From assembly GCA_021286885.1 (NCBI GenBank), contig JAJTBM010000198.1:1-6023 (forward strand): a stretch of 6,023 nucleotides of DNA, in the 5' to 3' direction. Origin of the DNA: Rhodocyclales bacterium (GTDB taxonomy: Bacteria; Pseudomonadota; Gammaproteobacteria; Burkholderiales; Rhodocyclaceae). Each line of letters starts with the position of its first letter. The stretch's first letter is position 1. A program made the translations under genes and the position numbers. This document shows, in pieces, positions 1 through 5,875 of the stretch. The notes below the pieces were generated by a model. The model was given only the letters and a program-made list of their open reading frames with translations, searched no databases and was not told the origin of the DNA.

Positions 1-705
1 GGGGCGGTCACTGGCGGCGCAGGCCGAGCCGCTGGCGCGCAGGTCGCGGATCAGGTCATCGAAACGCGTGTAGGTGAGGGTAATCATCTCCATGTCCATG
101 ACCGGATCGGAGAAGCCGGCCTTCACCAGCGCATCACCGATGTCGTGCATGTCGATGAAGGGATGGACCCGATGCCCGCCGGCGGGCTGGAGCTGGCGCA
201 GCTCCCGCAGGCTGTCGGGCCCCAGGGTGGAGAACATGAGCAGGCCACCCACTTCCAGCACCCGGTGCATTTCCTGCAGGGCGGGCAGCGGATCGTGCTG
301 CCACTGGAGCATCAGGTTGGACCACAGCAGCGACACGCTGCCCCGGGCCACGGGCAGGGCGCGGGCATCAGCGCAGATGAAGTCCGGGTCGGCGGGCTTG
401 CCCAGGCGCATCAGGCGCTGGAACAGGCCCCGCTCGCCCCGGGCGGCCTGGAGCATGGCCGGGGCGTGGTCGATGGCCAGGCGCGGGATGCCCGGGTAGC
501 GTTCGCCAAAACCGGCCAGATCCGGCCCCGGGCCGCAGCCCAGGTCCAGGATGCGGCGGGGTTCCAGGCGGATGTAGTCGAGCCGCTCCCCCATCCGGCG
601 CGAAACCTCGCGGGCGAGGGCGTCCACCTCGGGGTAGTGCGGCGCGGCCTGCCCGGCCCGGCGGCGAACCAGGGGCAGATCCAGTTCAAAGGTGGGTGCG
701 GCCAT
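1..705 (-). CDS. bioC: Malonyl-[ACP] O-methyltransferase BioC (3' end beyond the window)
   Basis: This is a SAM-dependent class I methyltransferase. BioC methylates the free carboxyl of malonyl-ACP so that fatty-acid synthesis can build the pimeloyl chain of biotin. I read 235 open codons from the ATG at 705 to the left edge, so the C-terminal part (family length about 250-300 residues) is missing. Visible motifs are the SAM-binding loop LDLGCGPG (residues 53-60), the acidic-loop segment LAIDHAPAML (76-85), CADAR (111-115), SNLMLQW (129-135) and the BioC-type FSTLGPDSLRELR (158-170). The start lies 12 bases after the bioB stop, in the same frame, and no other start is possible before that stop. 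No good Shine-Dalgarno sequence precedes it, so translation probably depends on coupling to bioB. The adjacent bioB favours BioC over the related NDUFAF5-type or other small-molecule methyltransferases. Confidence 0.84.
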   Translation of the reverse strand, partial: MAAPTFELDLPLVRRRAGQAAPHYPEVDALAREVSRRMGERLDYIRLEPRRILDLGCGPGPDLAGFGERYPGIPRLAIDHAPAMLQAARGERGLFQRLMRLGKPADPDFICADARALPVARGSVSLLWSNLMLQWQHDPLPALQEMHRVLEVGGLLMFSTLGPDSLRELRQLQPAGGHRVHPFIDMHDIGDALVKAGFSDPVMDMEMITLTYTRFDDLIRDLRASGSACAASDRP

Positions 706-717
706 GGGGCAGGGGGC

Positions 718-1710
718 TCAGACGGCTTTCAGGCCCAGGCGGGCGAAGAGCTTGTCGTCGGCATCCGCATCGGGGTTTTCGGTGGTCAGCAGGCGCTCGC
801 CGTAGAAGATGGAGTTGGCGCCGGCCATGAAGCACAGGGCCTGGATGCCTTCGCCCAGCTCCTGACGGCCGGCAGACAGGCGCACGTAGCTCTTGGGCAT
901 GGTGATCCGGGCGGCGGCGATCATGCGCACGAAGTCGAAGGGGTCGATGGCCTCGTTCTGGCCCAGGGGCGTGCCTTCGATCTGCACCAGGTTGTTGATG
1001 GGCACGGAATCGGGCTGCGGGTCCATGTTGGCCAGTTCGGCCAGCAGGGCGGCGCGGCTCTTCTTGGTTTCGCCCAGGCCCACGATGCCGCCGCAACACA
1101 CGTTGATGCCGGCGTCCCGCACCTTGGCCAGGGTGTCCATGCGGTCCTGGAGGGTGTGGGTGGTGATGATCTGGCCGTAGAACTCGGGGGAGGTGTCGAT
1201 GTTGTGGTTGTAGTAGTCAAGGCCGGCGTCTTTCAGCTTCTCGGCCTGGCCATCCCGCAGCATGCCCAGCGTGACGCAAGTTTCAAGACCCAGCTTCTTC
1301 ACTTCCCGTACCATTTCGAGCACGGGTTCCAGGTCTTTTTCCTTGGGGCCGCGCCAGGCCGCGCCCATGCAGAAGCGGCTGGAGCCCTTGGCCTTGGCGG
1401 CGCGGGCATTTTCCAGCACTTCGGTGAGGGGCAGCAGCTTTTCCTTGTTGAGGCCGGTGTCGTAGCGGGAAGACTGGGAGCAGTAGCCACAGTCTTCGGA
1501 ACAGCCGCCGGTCTTGATGGACAGCAGGGTGGAGCGCTGGATGGCGTTGGGGTCGAAGTTTTCCCGATGTACTTGCTGGGCGCGGAACAGCAGGTCATTG
1601 AAGGGCAGCGCGAACAGGGCCTCGACTTCGGCCACGCTCCAGCGCTTGGTGGCAGGGGCGGTGGTCGGCGGGCAGCAGGTTTGTTCAGCGGTAGCGACGG
1701 AAGCGGTCAT
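718..1710 (-). CDS. bioB: Biotin synthase BioB
   Basis: BioB is the radical-SAM enzyme that inserts sulfur between C6 and C9 of dethiobiotin, the last step of biotin synthesis. Numbered from the ATG at 1710 (330 residues), the radical-SAM motif CSEDCGYC gives C70, C74 and C77 for the [4Fe-4S] cluster. The sulfur-donating [2Fe-2S] site is complete: C114 in [12 protein letters not shown]145 in [10 protein letters not shown]205 in [12 protein letters not shown] and R277 in VRLSAGR. The spacing matches E. coli BioB with a constant offset, so nothing is missing. An N-terminal extension of about 17 residues carries an extra Cys-Cys pair (12-13) of unknown role. A GTG three codons upstream (1719) is also open, but the AAGAAGG Shine-Dalgarno at 1719-1725 lies 8 bases from the ATG and would touch the GTG, so I chose the ATG. 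The gene heads a bioB-bioC operon and is divergent from comF. Confidence 0.97.
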   Translation of the reverse strand: MTASVATAEQTCCPPTTAPATKRWSVAEVEALFALPFNDLLFRAQQVHRENFDPNAIQRSTLLSIKTGGCSEDCGYCSQSSRYDTGLNKEKLLPLTEVLENARAAKAKGSSRFCMGAAWRGPKEKDLEPVLEMVREVKKLGLETCVTLGMLRDGQAEKLKDAGLDYYNHNIDTSPEFYGQIITTHTLQDRMDTLAKVRDAGINVCCGGIVGLGETKKSRAALLAELANMDPQPDSVPINNLVQIEGTPLGQNEAIDPFDFVRMIAAARITMPKSYVRLSAGRQELGEGIQALCFMAGANSIFYGERLLTTENPDADADDKLFARLGLKAV

Positions 1711-1718
1711 GGAATGCA

Positions 1719-1725
1719 CCTTCTT
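1719..1725 (-). promoter_or_regulatory. Ribosome binding site of bioB
   Basis: The minus strand reads AAGAAGG followed by eight bases and then the ATG at 1710. This is the only purine-rich Shine-Dalgarno near the bioB start. It decides in favour of that ATG over the GTG at 1719, which the site overlaps. Confidence 0.75.
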
Positions 1726-1730
1726 TGGCT

Positions 1731-1745
1731 GTAATTCAAAATTAC
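1731..1745. repeat. Perfect inverted repeat GTAATT-CAA-AATTAC
   Basis: Two 6-base arms with a 3-base spacer form a symmetric 15-mer just upstream of the bioB Shine-Dalgarno. It is centred 28 bases before the start codon. An A/T-rich symmetric site in a G/C-rich genome at this position could be an operator overlapping the bioB transcription start. I do not recognise the binding protein. A chance palindrome remains possible. Confidence 0.5.
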
Positions 1746-1761
1746 GGAAGCCTTCAAGTTT

Positions 1762-1772
1762 CCCCGAAGGGG
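1762..1772 (-). promoter_or_regulatory. Small UUCG-type hairpin in the bioB leader
   Basis: Read as minus-strand RNA this is CCCCUUCGGGG. It can fold as a C(UUCG)G tetraloop on a 3-bp stem, or as a 4-bp stem with a 3-base loop. Such tetraloops are unusually stable. It would lie about 50 bases upstream of the bioB start if transcription begins before it. A regulatory role is inference only. Confidence 0.35.
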
Positions 1773-1776
1773 TCTA

Positions 1777-1789
1777 GATTTGTCAAATC
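1777..1789. repeat. Perfect 13-bp palindrome GATTTG-T-CAAATC
   Basis: Six-base arms surround a single central base. The palindrome covers the TTGACA (minus strand) and TTGTCA (plus strand) -35-like hexamers of the divergent region, so a protein bound here could affect both bioB and comF. No known regulator family is recognised from the sequence. Confidence 0.5.
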
Positions 1790-1845
1790 AAGCGCTTGGG
1801 CCTGACGGGAGTAGTGTTATTCGGCGCCTTGTGGCGCGGGTCAGC

Positions 1846-2559
1846 ATGGGCCGCGTTTGGGTGCCCCGGGCCAGCATCCGGCTGAACGGCTGGCTGGCGG
1901 CGCTGCTGCCCCAGCAATGCTTTGCCTGCGGGGCGCCCAGCGGCCAGGGGGTTGTGTGCCCCGCGTGTGCGCCCCGGCTTCCCGGGCTGGGGGTGGGGCG
2001 CTGCCCGGTGTGCGGCTTGCGCACGCCTTTGGGCGAGGTATGTGGCGATTGTCTGCGCCACCCGCCGGCCTTCGATCACACCCAGGCAGCGCTGGATTAC
2101 GCCTTTCCGGCAGATCGGCTGATCCAGGCCTTCAAGTACCAGGAGCGGCTGGCGGTGGGGCGTCTGCTGGTGGCGTGCATGGGCGCGCTGCCGGTGCCGG
2201 AGGCTGACGTGGTGATCCCCATGCCCCTGCACCCCGAGCGTTTGCGGGCCCGGGGCTTTAATCAGGCACTGGAGCTGGCTCGTCCTCTGGCCCGCCAGTG
2301 GGGCCTGCCCTTGTGGGTGGATGGGGTGGAGCGGGATGTGCATACCGTGCCCCAGGCCAGCCTGCCCTGGAAGGCGCGGGCGGCCAACATCCGGGGCGTG
2401 TTCCGTATCACCCGCCCGGTGCGGGGGCTGCGCATCGTGGTGGTGGATGATGTGCTCACCACCGGCGCAAGTCTGGGCGAGCTGGCCCGCAGCCTCAAGG
2501 CCCAGGGTGCGCTGACGGTGGAGAACCGGGTGGTGGCCCGCACCCCCGCGCCGGGTTGA
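1846..2559 (+). CDS. comF: ComF family phosphoribosyltransferase-fold protein
   Basis: The 237-residue protein (E. coli homologue GntX/ComF is about 227) joins an N-terminal cysteine-rich region to a type I phosphoribosyltransferase domain. Eight cysteines in four CxxC pairs (25/28, 38/41, 53/56, 66/69) look like two zinc-ribbon-like elements. The segment PMPLHPERLRARGFNQA (125-141) is typical of the family, and VVVDDVLTTGAS (198-209) is the PRPP-binding loop. Members are needed for DNA uptake in competent bacteria, probably as an ATP-dependent cytoplasmic motor or helper, but many are present in bacteria not known to be competent. The frame is open upstream to a TTG at 1780 and a GTG at 1831. 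I chose the ATG at 1846 because the family usually starts shortly before the first CxxC, although no strong Shine-Dalgarno supports any of the three. It is probably co-transcribed with trmL. Confidence 0.9.
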   Translation: MGRVWVPRASIRLNGWLAALLPQQCFACGAPSGQGVVCPACAPRLPGLGVGRCPVCGLRTPLGEVCGDCLRHPPAFDHTQAALDYAFPADRLIQAFKYQERLAVGRLLVACMGALPVPEADVVIPMPLHPERLRARGFNQALELARPLARQWGLPLWVDGVERDVHTVPQASLPWKARAANIRGVFRITRPVRGLRIVVVDDVLTTGASLGELARSLKAQGALTVENRVVARTPAPG

Positions 2560-2592
2560 TCCCGGGGGCTGGGCAGTCCACAATCCGCGCCC

Positions 2593-3057
2593 ATGTTCCA
2601 TGTGATCCTTCATCAGCCGGAAATTCCGCCCAACACCGGCAACATCATGCGCATGTGCGCAAACACGGGCGCCCGTCTCCATCTGGTGAAACCTTTGGGT
2701 TTCACCCTCGAAGAAAAGCAGCTGATCCGGGCTGGCCTGGATTACCGGGATATGGCGGTGGTGACGGTGCATGAAAACTGGGAAGCCTGCTGCCAGGCCC
2801 TGGGGGCGGTGCGCATGTTTGCGCTCACCTCCCACGGGGCGCGCAACTACGCGACGGTGGACTTTCGTCCGGGGGATGCCTTTGTGTTTGGTTCGGAATC
2901 CCGGGGGCTGCCCCCCGAGATGCATCAACGCTTCGACCACGAACATCGGCTCAAGATCCCGATGCAGCCGGGCAACCGCAGCCTCAATCTGTCGAATGCG
3001 GCGGCGGTGGTGGTGTTCGAGGCCTGGCGCCAGAACGGGTTCGCAGGGGGCGCCTGA
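2593..3057 (+). CDS. trmL: tRNA (cytidine(34)-2'-O)-methyltransferase TrmL
   Basis: TrmL is a SPOUT-class (trefoil-knot) methyltransferase that uses SAM to methylate the 2'-OH of the wobble base (C34 or cmnm5U34) in leucine tRNAs. The 154 residues are full length (E. coli TrmL/YibK is 157). All three SPOUT motifs are present: NTGNIMRMC (residues 14-22), FGSESRGLP (99-107) and PMQPGNRSLNLSNAAA (123-138), which builds the knot and SAM pocket. The dimer is cytoplasmic and this minimal form lacks an added RNA-binding domain. It starts 33 bases after the comF stop. No clear Shine-Dalgarno precedes the ATG, which suggests dependence on comF translation or a weak site. It converges on gpsA. Confidence 0.95.
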   Translation: MFHVILHQPEIPPNTGNIMRMCANTGARLHLVKPLGFTLEEKQLIRAGLDYRDMAVVTVHENWEACCQALGAVRMFALTSHGARNYATVDFRPGDAFVFGSESRGLPPEMHQRFDHEHRLKIPMQPGNRSLNLSNAAAVVVFEAWRQNGFAGGA

Positions 3058-3070
3058 AGGCTGAGCGCTG

Positions 3071-3092
3071 GCCGCCGGAGCGGGAGGGCGGC
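3071..3092. terminator. GC hairpin after trmL (weak terminator candidate)
   Basis: GCCGCC (3071-3076) pairs with GGCGGC (3087-3092) around a 10-base loop, 13 bases after the trmL stop. It has no following U-run on either strand, so it is not a standard intrinsic terminator. Confidence 0.3.
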
Positions 3093-3093
3093 A

Positions 3094-3122
3094 CTGTACC
3101 GGGTTTGAATGCGCTGGTACAG
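3094..3122. terminator. Stem-loop between convergent trmL and gpsA
   Basis: CTGTACC (3094-3100) is perfectly complementary to GGTACAG (3116-3122). In plus-strand RNA the stem extends by one G-U and one G-C pair to nine pairs with an 11-base loop. Its place midway between convergent genes fits a bidirectional terminator or an RNA 3'-end stabiliser. There is no U-run on either side. Confidence 0.4.
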
Positions 3123-3128
3123 GCCGCA

Positions 3129-3146
3129 GCCCCGCCCGAGCGGGGC
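3129..3146. terminator. Strong GC hairpin near the gpsA 3' end
   Basis: GCCCCGC (3129-3135) and GCGGGGC (3140-3146) form a perfect 7-bp stem with a 4-base loop, 14 bases beyond the gpsA stop. It is very stable but no U-run follows in either direction. It may cause pausing, or assist Rho-dependent ending or mRNA 3' protection. Confidence 0.45.
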
Positions 3147-3160
3147 CGGGCCTCGAAGGC

Positions 3161-4141
3161 TTACTCCTGCTTCGGGTCGCGGGCGAGGAGTTGTTCCACG
3201 GCGTCCCGGGCGTTCAGACGGCCCGCCAGGATGTCGTCCATGGCCTGGGTGATGGGCATTTCCACCCCCAGGCGTTGGGCGAGGGCGGCCACTTCGCGGG
3301 TGGTGCTCACCCCTTCGGCCACGTGGCCCAGGGCGGCCAGGATATCGTCCAGCGTCCGCCCTTCGGCCAGCATCAGGCCGACCCGGCGGTTGCGGGAGAG
3401 GTCGCCGGTACAGGTCAGCACCAGATCCCCCAGGCCGGCGAGGCCCATGAAGGTATCTCGACGGGCGCCCAGGGCGAGGCCCAGGCGGGTGATCTCGGCG
3501 AGGCCCCGGGTAATCAGGGCGGCCCGGGCGTTGAGGCCAAAGCCCATGCCATCGGAAACACCTGCGGCAATCGCCATCACGTTCTTGACGGCTCCGCCCA
3601 CCTCGGCCCCGACCAGATCGTCGTTGGCGTAGAGGCGCAGCCGGTGGTCGTGGAGCTGTTGCACCCAATGGCGTGCAAATTCCAGATCCCGGGCGGCGAT
3701 GGTGACGGCGGCGGGCTGGCCCCGGGCTACCTCGGCGGCAAAGCTGGGGCCGGTCAGCACCCCACAGGGGGCGTCCGGGCCCAGTTCTTCAGCCACGATC
3801 TGGTGGGGCAGGCGAGTGGTGCCTGCTTCCAGCCCCTTACAGGCCCAGAGCAGCGGGGTGTTCGGTGCGGCCAGCTGGAGGGCGCGGGCGGTGCTGCGTA
3901 GTCCGGCCAGGGGCGTCACCACCAGATGCAGGTCGGCCGGGGCCGCCACCTCGATCTGGTGGGTGAGTGCGAGGGTGTCGGGCAGGGGGATGCCGGGCAG
4001 GTAGCGACGGTTTTCCCGGTCGCGCTTAAGATCGTCGATCTCGTGTGCTTCCCGGCTCCAGAGGATGACGTCGTGCTGGCGGCTGAAGGCCAGGGCGAGG
4101 GCGGTGCCCCAGGCACCGGCTCCGAATACGGCAATGCGCAT
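3161..4141 (-). CDS. gpsA: Glycerol-3-phosphate dehydrogenase [NAD(P)+] GpsA
   Basis: GpsA is a cytoplasmic enzyme that reduces dihydroxyacetone phosphate to sn-glycerol 3-phosphate, the backbone for phospholipid synthesis. The 326 residues match the family (E. coli 339). The N-terminal Rossmann nucleotide site is [10 protein letters not shown] (7-16). Catalytic and substrate residues are visible as K102 in [15 protein letters not shown] (131-139), K186 in [13 protein letters not shown], the [16 protein letters not shown] segment (201-216), D239 in [11 protein letters not shown] and the SRN motif (249-251). The start ATG lies five bases after the stop of the SH3b gene and only a weak GGGG lies upstream, so it is read as the last gene of a rhodanese-grxC-secB-SH3b-gpsA operon. 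SecB-GpsA linkage is conserved widely in proteobacteria. Confidence 0.97.
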   Translation of the reverse strand: MRIAVFGAGAWGTALALAFSRQHDVILWSREAHEIDDLKRDRENRRYLPGIPLPDTLALTHQIEVAAPADLHLVVTPLAGLRSTARALQLAAPNTPLLWACKGLEAGTTRLPHQIVAEELGPDAPCGVLTGPSFAAEVARGQPAAVTIAARDLEFARHWVQQLHDHRLRLYANDDLVGAEVGGAVKNVMAIAAGVSDGMGFGLNARAALITRGLAEITRLGLALGARRDTFMGLAGLGDLVLTCTGDLSRNRRVGLMLAEGRTLDDILAALGHVAEGVSTTREVAALAQRLGVEMPITQAMDDILAGRLNARDAVEQLLARDPKQE

Positions 4142-4146
4142 GATGC

Positions 4147-4605
4147 TTACAGACCCCAGATCTGGGAGACGCGGACGTAGCCGCTGGCGCCGTCCCGGTG
4201 GCGCACCTTGACCCAGCCATCGGCGGGCTTGTCGAGGAGCTCCAGCACCACGTCCCGGGCGGCTTCGAACACCAGGGCCGAACTGGCGTCGGGCTTCTGG
4301 CGGATCTCGCTACGGGCGGCGCTGATGATGATGGTGCGCTTGTCGGCCAGCTGGCGGCGTTCCAGCCACAGCAGGTTGCCGGCGGGTTCGCGGACCTTGA
4401 CCCAGCGATCCGAGGTGGTGATGACTTCCACCGGCGTCAGGCGCTGGATGATGTAAAGGGGCTTGGCCTGCTTGGACGGGCCATCGTAAAGGATGGCGGG
4501 TTCGGCCAGGGAGCGGAAATCTGCGCCTGCAGCACCGGCACCTGCCGTGGCAAACGCCAGCGGCAGGGCCAGAAGCAGCGCGGCACGAAGGCTGCGTCGG
4601 CTCAT
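4147..4605 (-). CDS. Periplasmic protein with two SH3b-like domains
   Basis: The product is 152 residues with a clear Sec signal peptide: basic MSRR, a hydrophobic core at about 8-20, and an Ala/Gly-rich end with likely cleavage after A28 (AGA before DF). No lipobox cysteine is present and the protein has no cysteine at all, so it should be soluble in the periplasm. The mature part holds two tandem bacterial SH3-like (SH3b/SH3_3) repeats, about 34-86 and 95-150. Each contains the same WVKVR core (68-72 and 131-135), and the second ends with the typical [11 protein letters not shown]. Such domains often bind peptidoglycan or peptides, but no enzymatic domain is attached here, so the function is unknown. 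The gene starts only three bases after secB (TAA-TCA-ATG) and ends five bases before gpsA, so it is tightly embedded in that operon and probably translationally coupled. Confidence 0.85.
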   Translation of the reverse strand: MSRRSLRAALLLALPLAFATAGAGAAGADFRSLAEPAILYDGPSKQAKPLYIIQRLTPVEVITTSDRWVKVREPAGNLLWLERRQLADKRTIIISAARSEIRQKPDASSALVFEAARDVVLELLDKPADGWVKVRHRDGASGYVRVSQIWGL

Positions 4606-4608
4606 TGA

Positions 4609-5058
4609 TTACTGCACGCTTGCAGCCTGTTGTTGACGGTTTTGCTGATACAGGGCTTCGAAGTTCACCGGAGCCAGGATCACGGGCTGGAAGCCGGCGC
4701 GGGTGATGGCGTCGGAGATCACTTCGCGGGCGTAGGGGAAGAGGATGTTGGCACAGCCGATCATCATGATGGGCTCCAGCTCTTCGGTGGGCACGTTGCG
4801 GATCTGGAAGATGCCGCCCTGGGCCACTTCGACCAGGAACACGGTCTTGTCTTCGCCCAGCTGGGCGGTGACGGTAACGGTCAGCTTCACTTCGAACACG
4901 CCTTCATCCAGCGGGCGGCTGTCGGTGCGCAGTTGCACGTTGACCTGGGGGGTTTCGCGTTCCAGATAGATCTGGGGCGCGTTGGGCACTTCGATGGACA
5001 GATCCTTGACGTACAGCTTCTCGATGGAGAAAACGGGTTGTTGCGCGGTTTCGCTCAT
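4609..5058 (-). CDS. secB: Protein-export chaperone SecB
   Basis: SecB is the tetrameric cytoplasmic chaperone that holds preproteins unfolded and passes them to SecA for export through SecYEG. The length of 149 residues is typical. Family marks are KLYVKDLSIEVPNAP (14-28), EVAQGGIFQIRN (77-88), the CANILFPYAREVISDA helix (102-117) and GFQPVILAPVNFEALYQQ (122-139). The tail is Gln-rich and variable, as usual. It lies 75 bases downstream of grxC, the largest gap in this operon apart from that region's edges, with a hairpin plus U-run in between. No good Shine-Dalgarno precedes the ATG. The SH3b gene immediately downstream encodes an exported protein. SecB is characteristic of proteobacteria. 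Confidence 0.97.
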   Translation of the reverse strand: MSETAQQPVFSIEKLYVKDLSIEVPNAPQIYLERETPQVNVQLRTDSRPLDEGVFEVKLTVTVTAQLGEDKTVFLVEVAQGGIFQIRNVPTEELEPIMMIGCANILFPYAREVISDAITRAGFQPVILAPVNFEALYQQNRQQQAASVQ

Positions 5059-5101
5059 GGTGGAAGTACCGTTAACAGGTTGTGGGTGTGTGAATCGGCG
5101 G

Positions 5102-5129
5102 AAAAGGGGGCAGGCTTGGCAGCCCGCCC
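5102..5129 (-). terminator. Intrinsic terminator or attenuator between grxC and secB
   Basis: On the minus strand, four bases after the grxC stop, GGGCGGGCU pairs with AGCCUGCCC around the loop GCCA. This gives nine pairs including one G-U. It is followed by CC and then UUUU (5105 to 5102). This is the only hairpin in the window followed by a U-run. The run is short and displaced by two bases, so partial termination is more likely than complete. Confidence 0.5.
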
Positions 5130-5133
5130 GGGA

Positions 5134-5403
5134 TCAGGCGCCCTGCCCTTGCAGGAGCGGGTCCAGTTTGCCCGCGTGGTCGAGGGCGAACAGATCGTCG
5201 CAGCCGCCCACGTGGTAATCGCCGATGTAGATCTGGGGCACGGTACGACGGCCGGTGCGGGCCATCATTTCATCGCGGCGTTCCGCGTCGAGATCAATGC
5301 GAACCTTCTCGATTTCGGTCACCCCCTTGCGCCGCAGCAGTCCCTCGGCGCGAACGCAGTAGGGGCAGACAGCGGTGGCATACATCAGGACTTTGGCAGA
5401 CAT
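5134..5403 (-). CDS. grxC: Glutaredoxin 3 (GrxC)
   Basis: This is a small cytoplasmic dithiol glutaredoxin that uses glutathione to reduce protein and mixed disulfides. The 89 residues (E. coli Grx3 is 83) contain the CPYC active site (C13, C16), the cis-proline motif TVPQIYI (54-60, P56) and the glutathione-binding GGCDDL motif (66-71). The third cysteine, C68, belongs to that last motif and is normal for Grx3. The start is well supported: AGGAG at 5411-5415 lies seven bases before the ATG. The gene begins 30 bases after the rhodanese stop, so the two are probably co-transcribed, and both act on thiol/persulfide chemistry. A terminator-like hairpin follows the stop. Confidence 0.96.
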   Translation of the reverse strand: MSAKVLMYATAVCPYCVRAEGLLRRKGVTEIEKVRIDLDAERRDEMMARTGRRTVPQIYIGDYHVGGCDDLFALDHAGKLDPLLQGQGA

Positions 5404-5410
5404 GGACGGG

Positions 5411-5415
5411 CTCCT
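5411..5415 (-). promoter_or_regulatory. Ribosome binding site of grxC
   Basis: AGGAG on the minus strand with seven bases to the ATG at 5403. It is one of the few canonical Shine-Dalgarno sites in the window; most other genes of this operon lack one. Confidence 0.75.
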
Positions 5416-5433
5416 GGGGGGTAGGGTTTGGGT

Positions 5434-5844
5434 TTATTTTTTCTTGCGGCTCACCGGCATGCCGGCTTCCTGCCAGGCGGCGATGCCGCCACTCAGGTTG
5501 AGAACACGCCCAAACCCGGCCTTGGCGAGGGTTGCACAGGCGGTTTCGGAACGCATGCCGGTCTGGCAGTTTACGATAATGGGTTTGTCCTTGAATTTTT
5601 CAAGGTCTGCCAAACGTTTTTCCAGATCGGCGAGGGGAATGTGACGGGCGTTCAGGATGTGGCCGGCGGCAAACTCGCCGCTGTCGCGCACATCCAGTAC
5701 CAGGGCGTCTTCCCGGTTGATGAGCTGGGTGGCTTCCTGGGGTGAGATGCCTTTGGCGCCACCTTTGACGGAAGTGAAGATCAGCATGCCACCGCTCACG
5801 GCGGCGAGGGCAGCCCAGTACCAGTTTTGCTGGATGAATTCCAA
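5434..5844 (-). CDS. Membrane-anchored rhodanese-like protein (YibN-like)
   Basis: The product is 136 residues. An N-terminal hydrophobic segment (about residues 9-25) should anchor it in the inner membrane, followed by a single rhodanese domain (about 32-131). The domain shows LVLDVRDSGEFAAGHI (48-63) and the active-site loop CQTGMRS (93-99) with catalytic C93. It could therefore carry a persulfide and transfer sulfur. It resembles E. coli YibN in length, architecture and position before grxC-secB-gpsA. The start is TTG at 5844, supported by GGAG six bases upstream. No ATG, GTG or TTG lies in frame between it and the upstream stop at 5914, and the next ATG (codon 20) would cut into the membrane segment. 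A basic KKK ends the protein. It follows an ArsR-type regulator. Confidence 0.9.
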   Translation of the reverse strand: MEFIQQNWYWAALAAVSGGMLIFTSVKGGAKGISPQEATQLINREDALVLDVRDSGEFAAGHILNARHIPLADLEKRLADLEKFKDKPIIVNCQTGMRSETACATLAKAGFGRVLNLSGGIAAWQEAGMPVSRKKK

Positions 5845-5850
5845 GGAGAA

Positions 5851-5854
5851 CTCC
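5851..5854 (-). promoter_or_regulatory. Ribosome binding site of the rhodanese gene
   Basis: GGAG on the minus strand, six bases before the TTG at 5844. It supports use of this rare start codon, the only possible canonical start in the frame that keeps the membrane anchor. Confidence 0.6.
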
Positions 5855-5875
5855 GGGGAGAAGAAAGAGTCAGTA

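Larger units (their letters stand above)
1711..1845. promoter_or_regulatory. Divergent bioB/comF intergenic region
   Basis: This stretch separates the divergently transcribed bioB and comF genes and must hold both promoters. It is clearly more A/T-rich than its flanks around 1720-1790. On the minus strand a perfect TTGACA (1786 to 1781) could be a -35 box for bioB, but I see no good TATAAT-like hexamer at the expected spacing, so no promoter is called firmly. The half nearer comF, about 1790-1845, is G/C-rich and shows no clear promoter. Neither the E. coli BirA operator pattern (TTGTAAACC...GGTTTACAA) nor a BioR-type TTAT-TATAA box is visible. Confidence 0.6.

Noticed and set aside
145..1734. 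A 529-codon open frame on the plus strand opposite bioC and bioB
   Set aside because: It is a codon-bias shadow. The opposite strand encodes two fully recognisable enzymes, and the translated product is a low-complexity Gly/Ala/His/Gln-rich sequence with no domain and no ribosome binding site.
1758..1786. A sigma-70 promoter for bioB using TTGACA at 1786-1781
   Set aside because: At 16-18 bases spacing the -10 positions read GGGAAA, GGAAAC or GAAACT, none like TATAAT. I keep only the -35-like hexamer as an observation.
1780..1845. A longer comF starting at the TTG at 1780
   Set aside because: The extra 22 codons have no family match, no Shine-Dalgarno precedes the TTG, and they would cover the 13-bp palindrome. 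The ATG at 1846 is preferred, though without strong start evidence.
1783..2946. A 387-codon open frame on the minus strand opposite comF and trmL
   Set aside because: It spans two well-supported genes on the other strand, is rich in His, Pro, Gln and Arg, and has no recognisable motif.
4630..5424. A 264-codon plus-strand open frame opposite secB and grxC, and a similar one at 3191-3901 opposite gpsA
   Set aside because: Both are antisense shadows of strongly conserved genes in high-GC DNA, without a start signal or a recognisable protein family.
5845..5854. A hairpin GGAG-AA-CTCC that would hide the rhodanese ribosome binding site
   Set aside because: The loop would be only two bases, too small for a stable RNA hairpin with such short arms.
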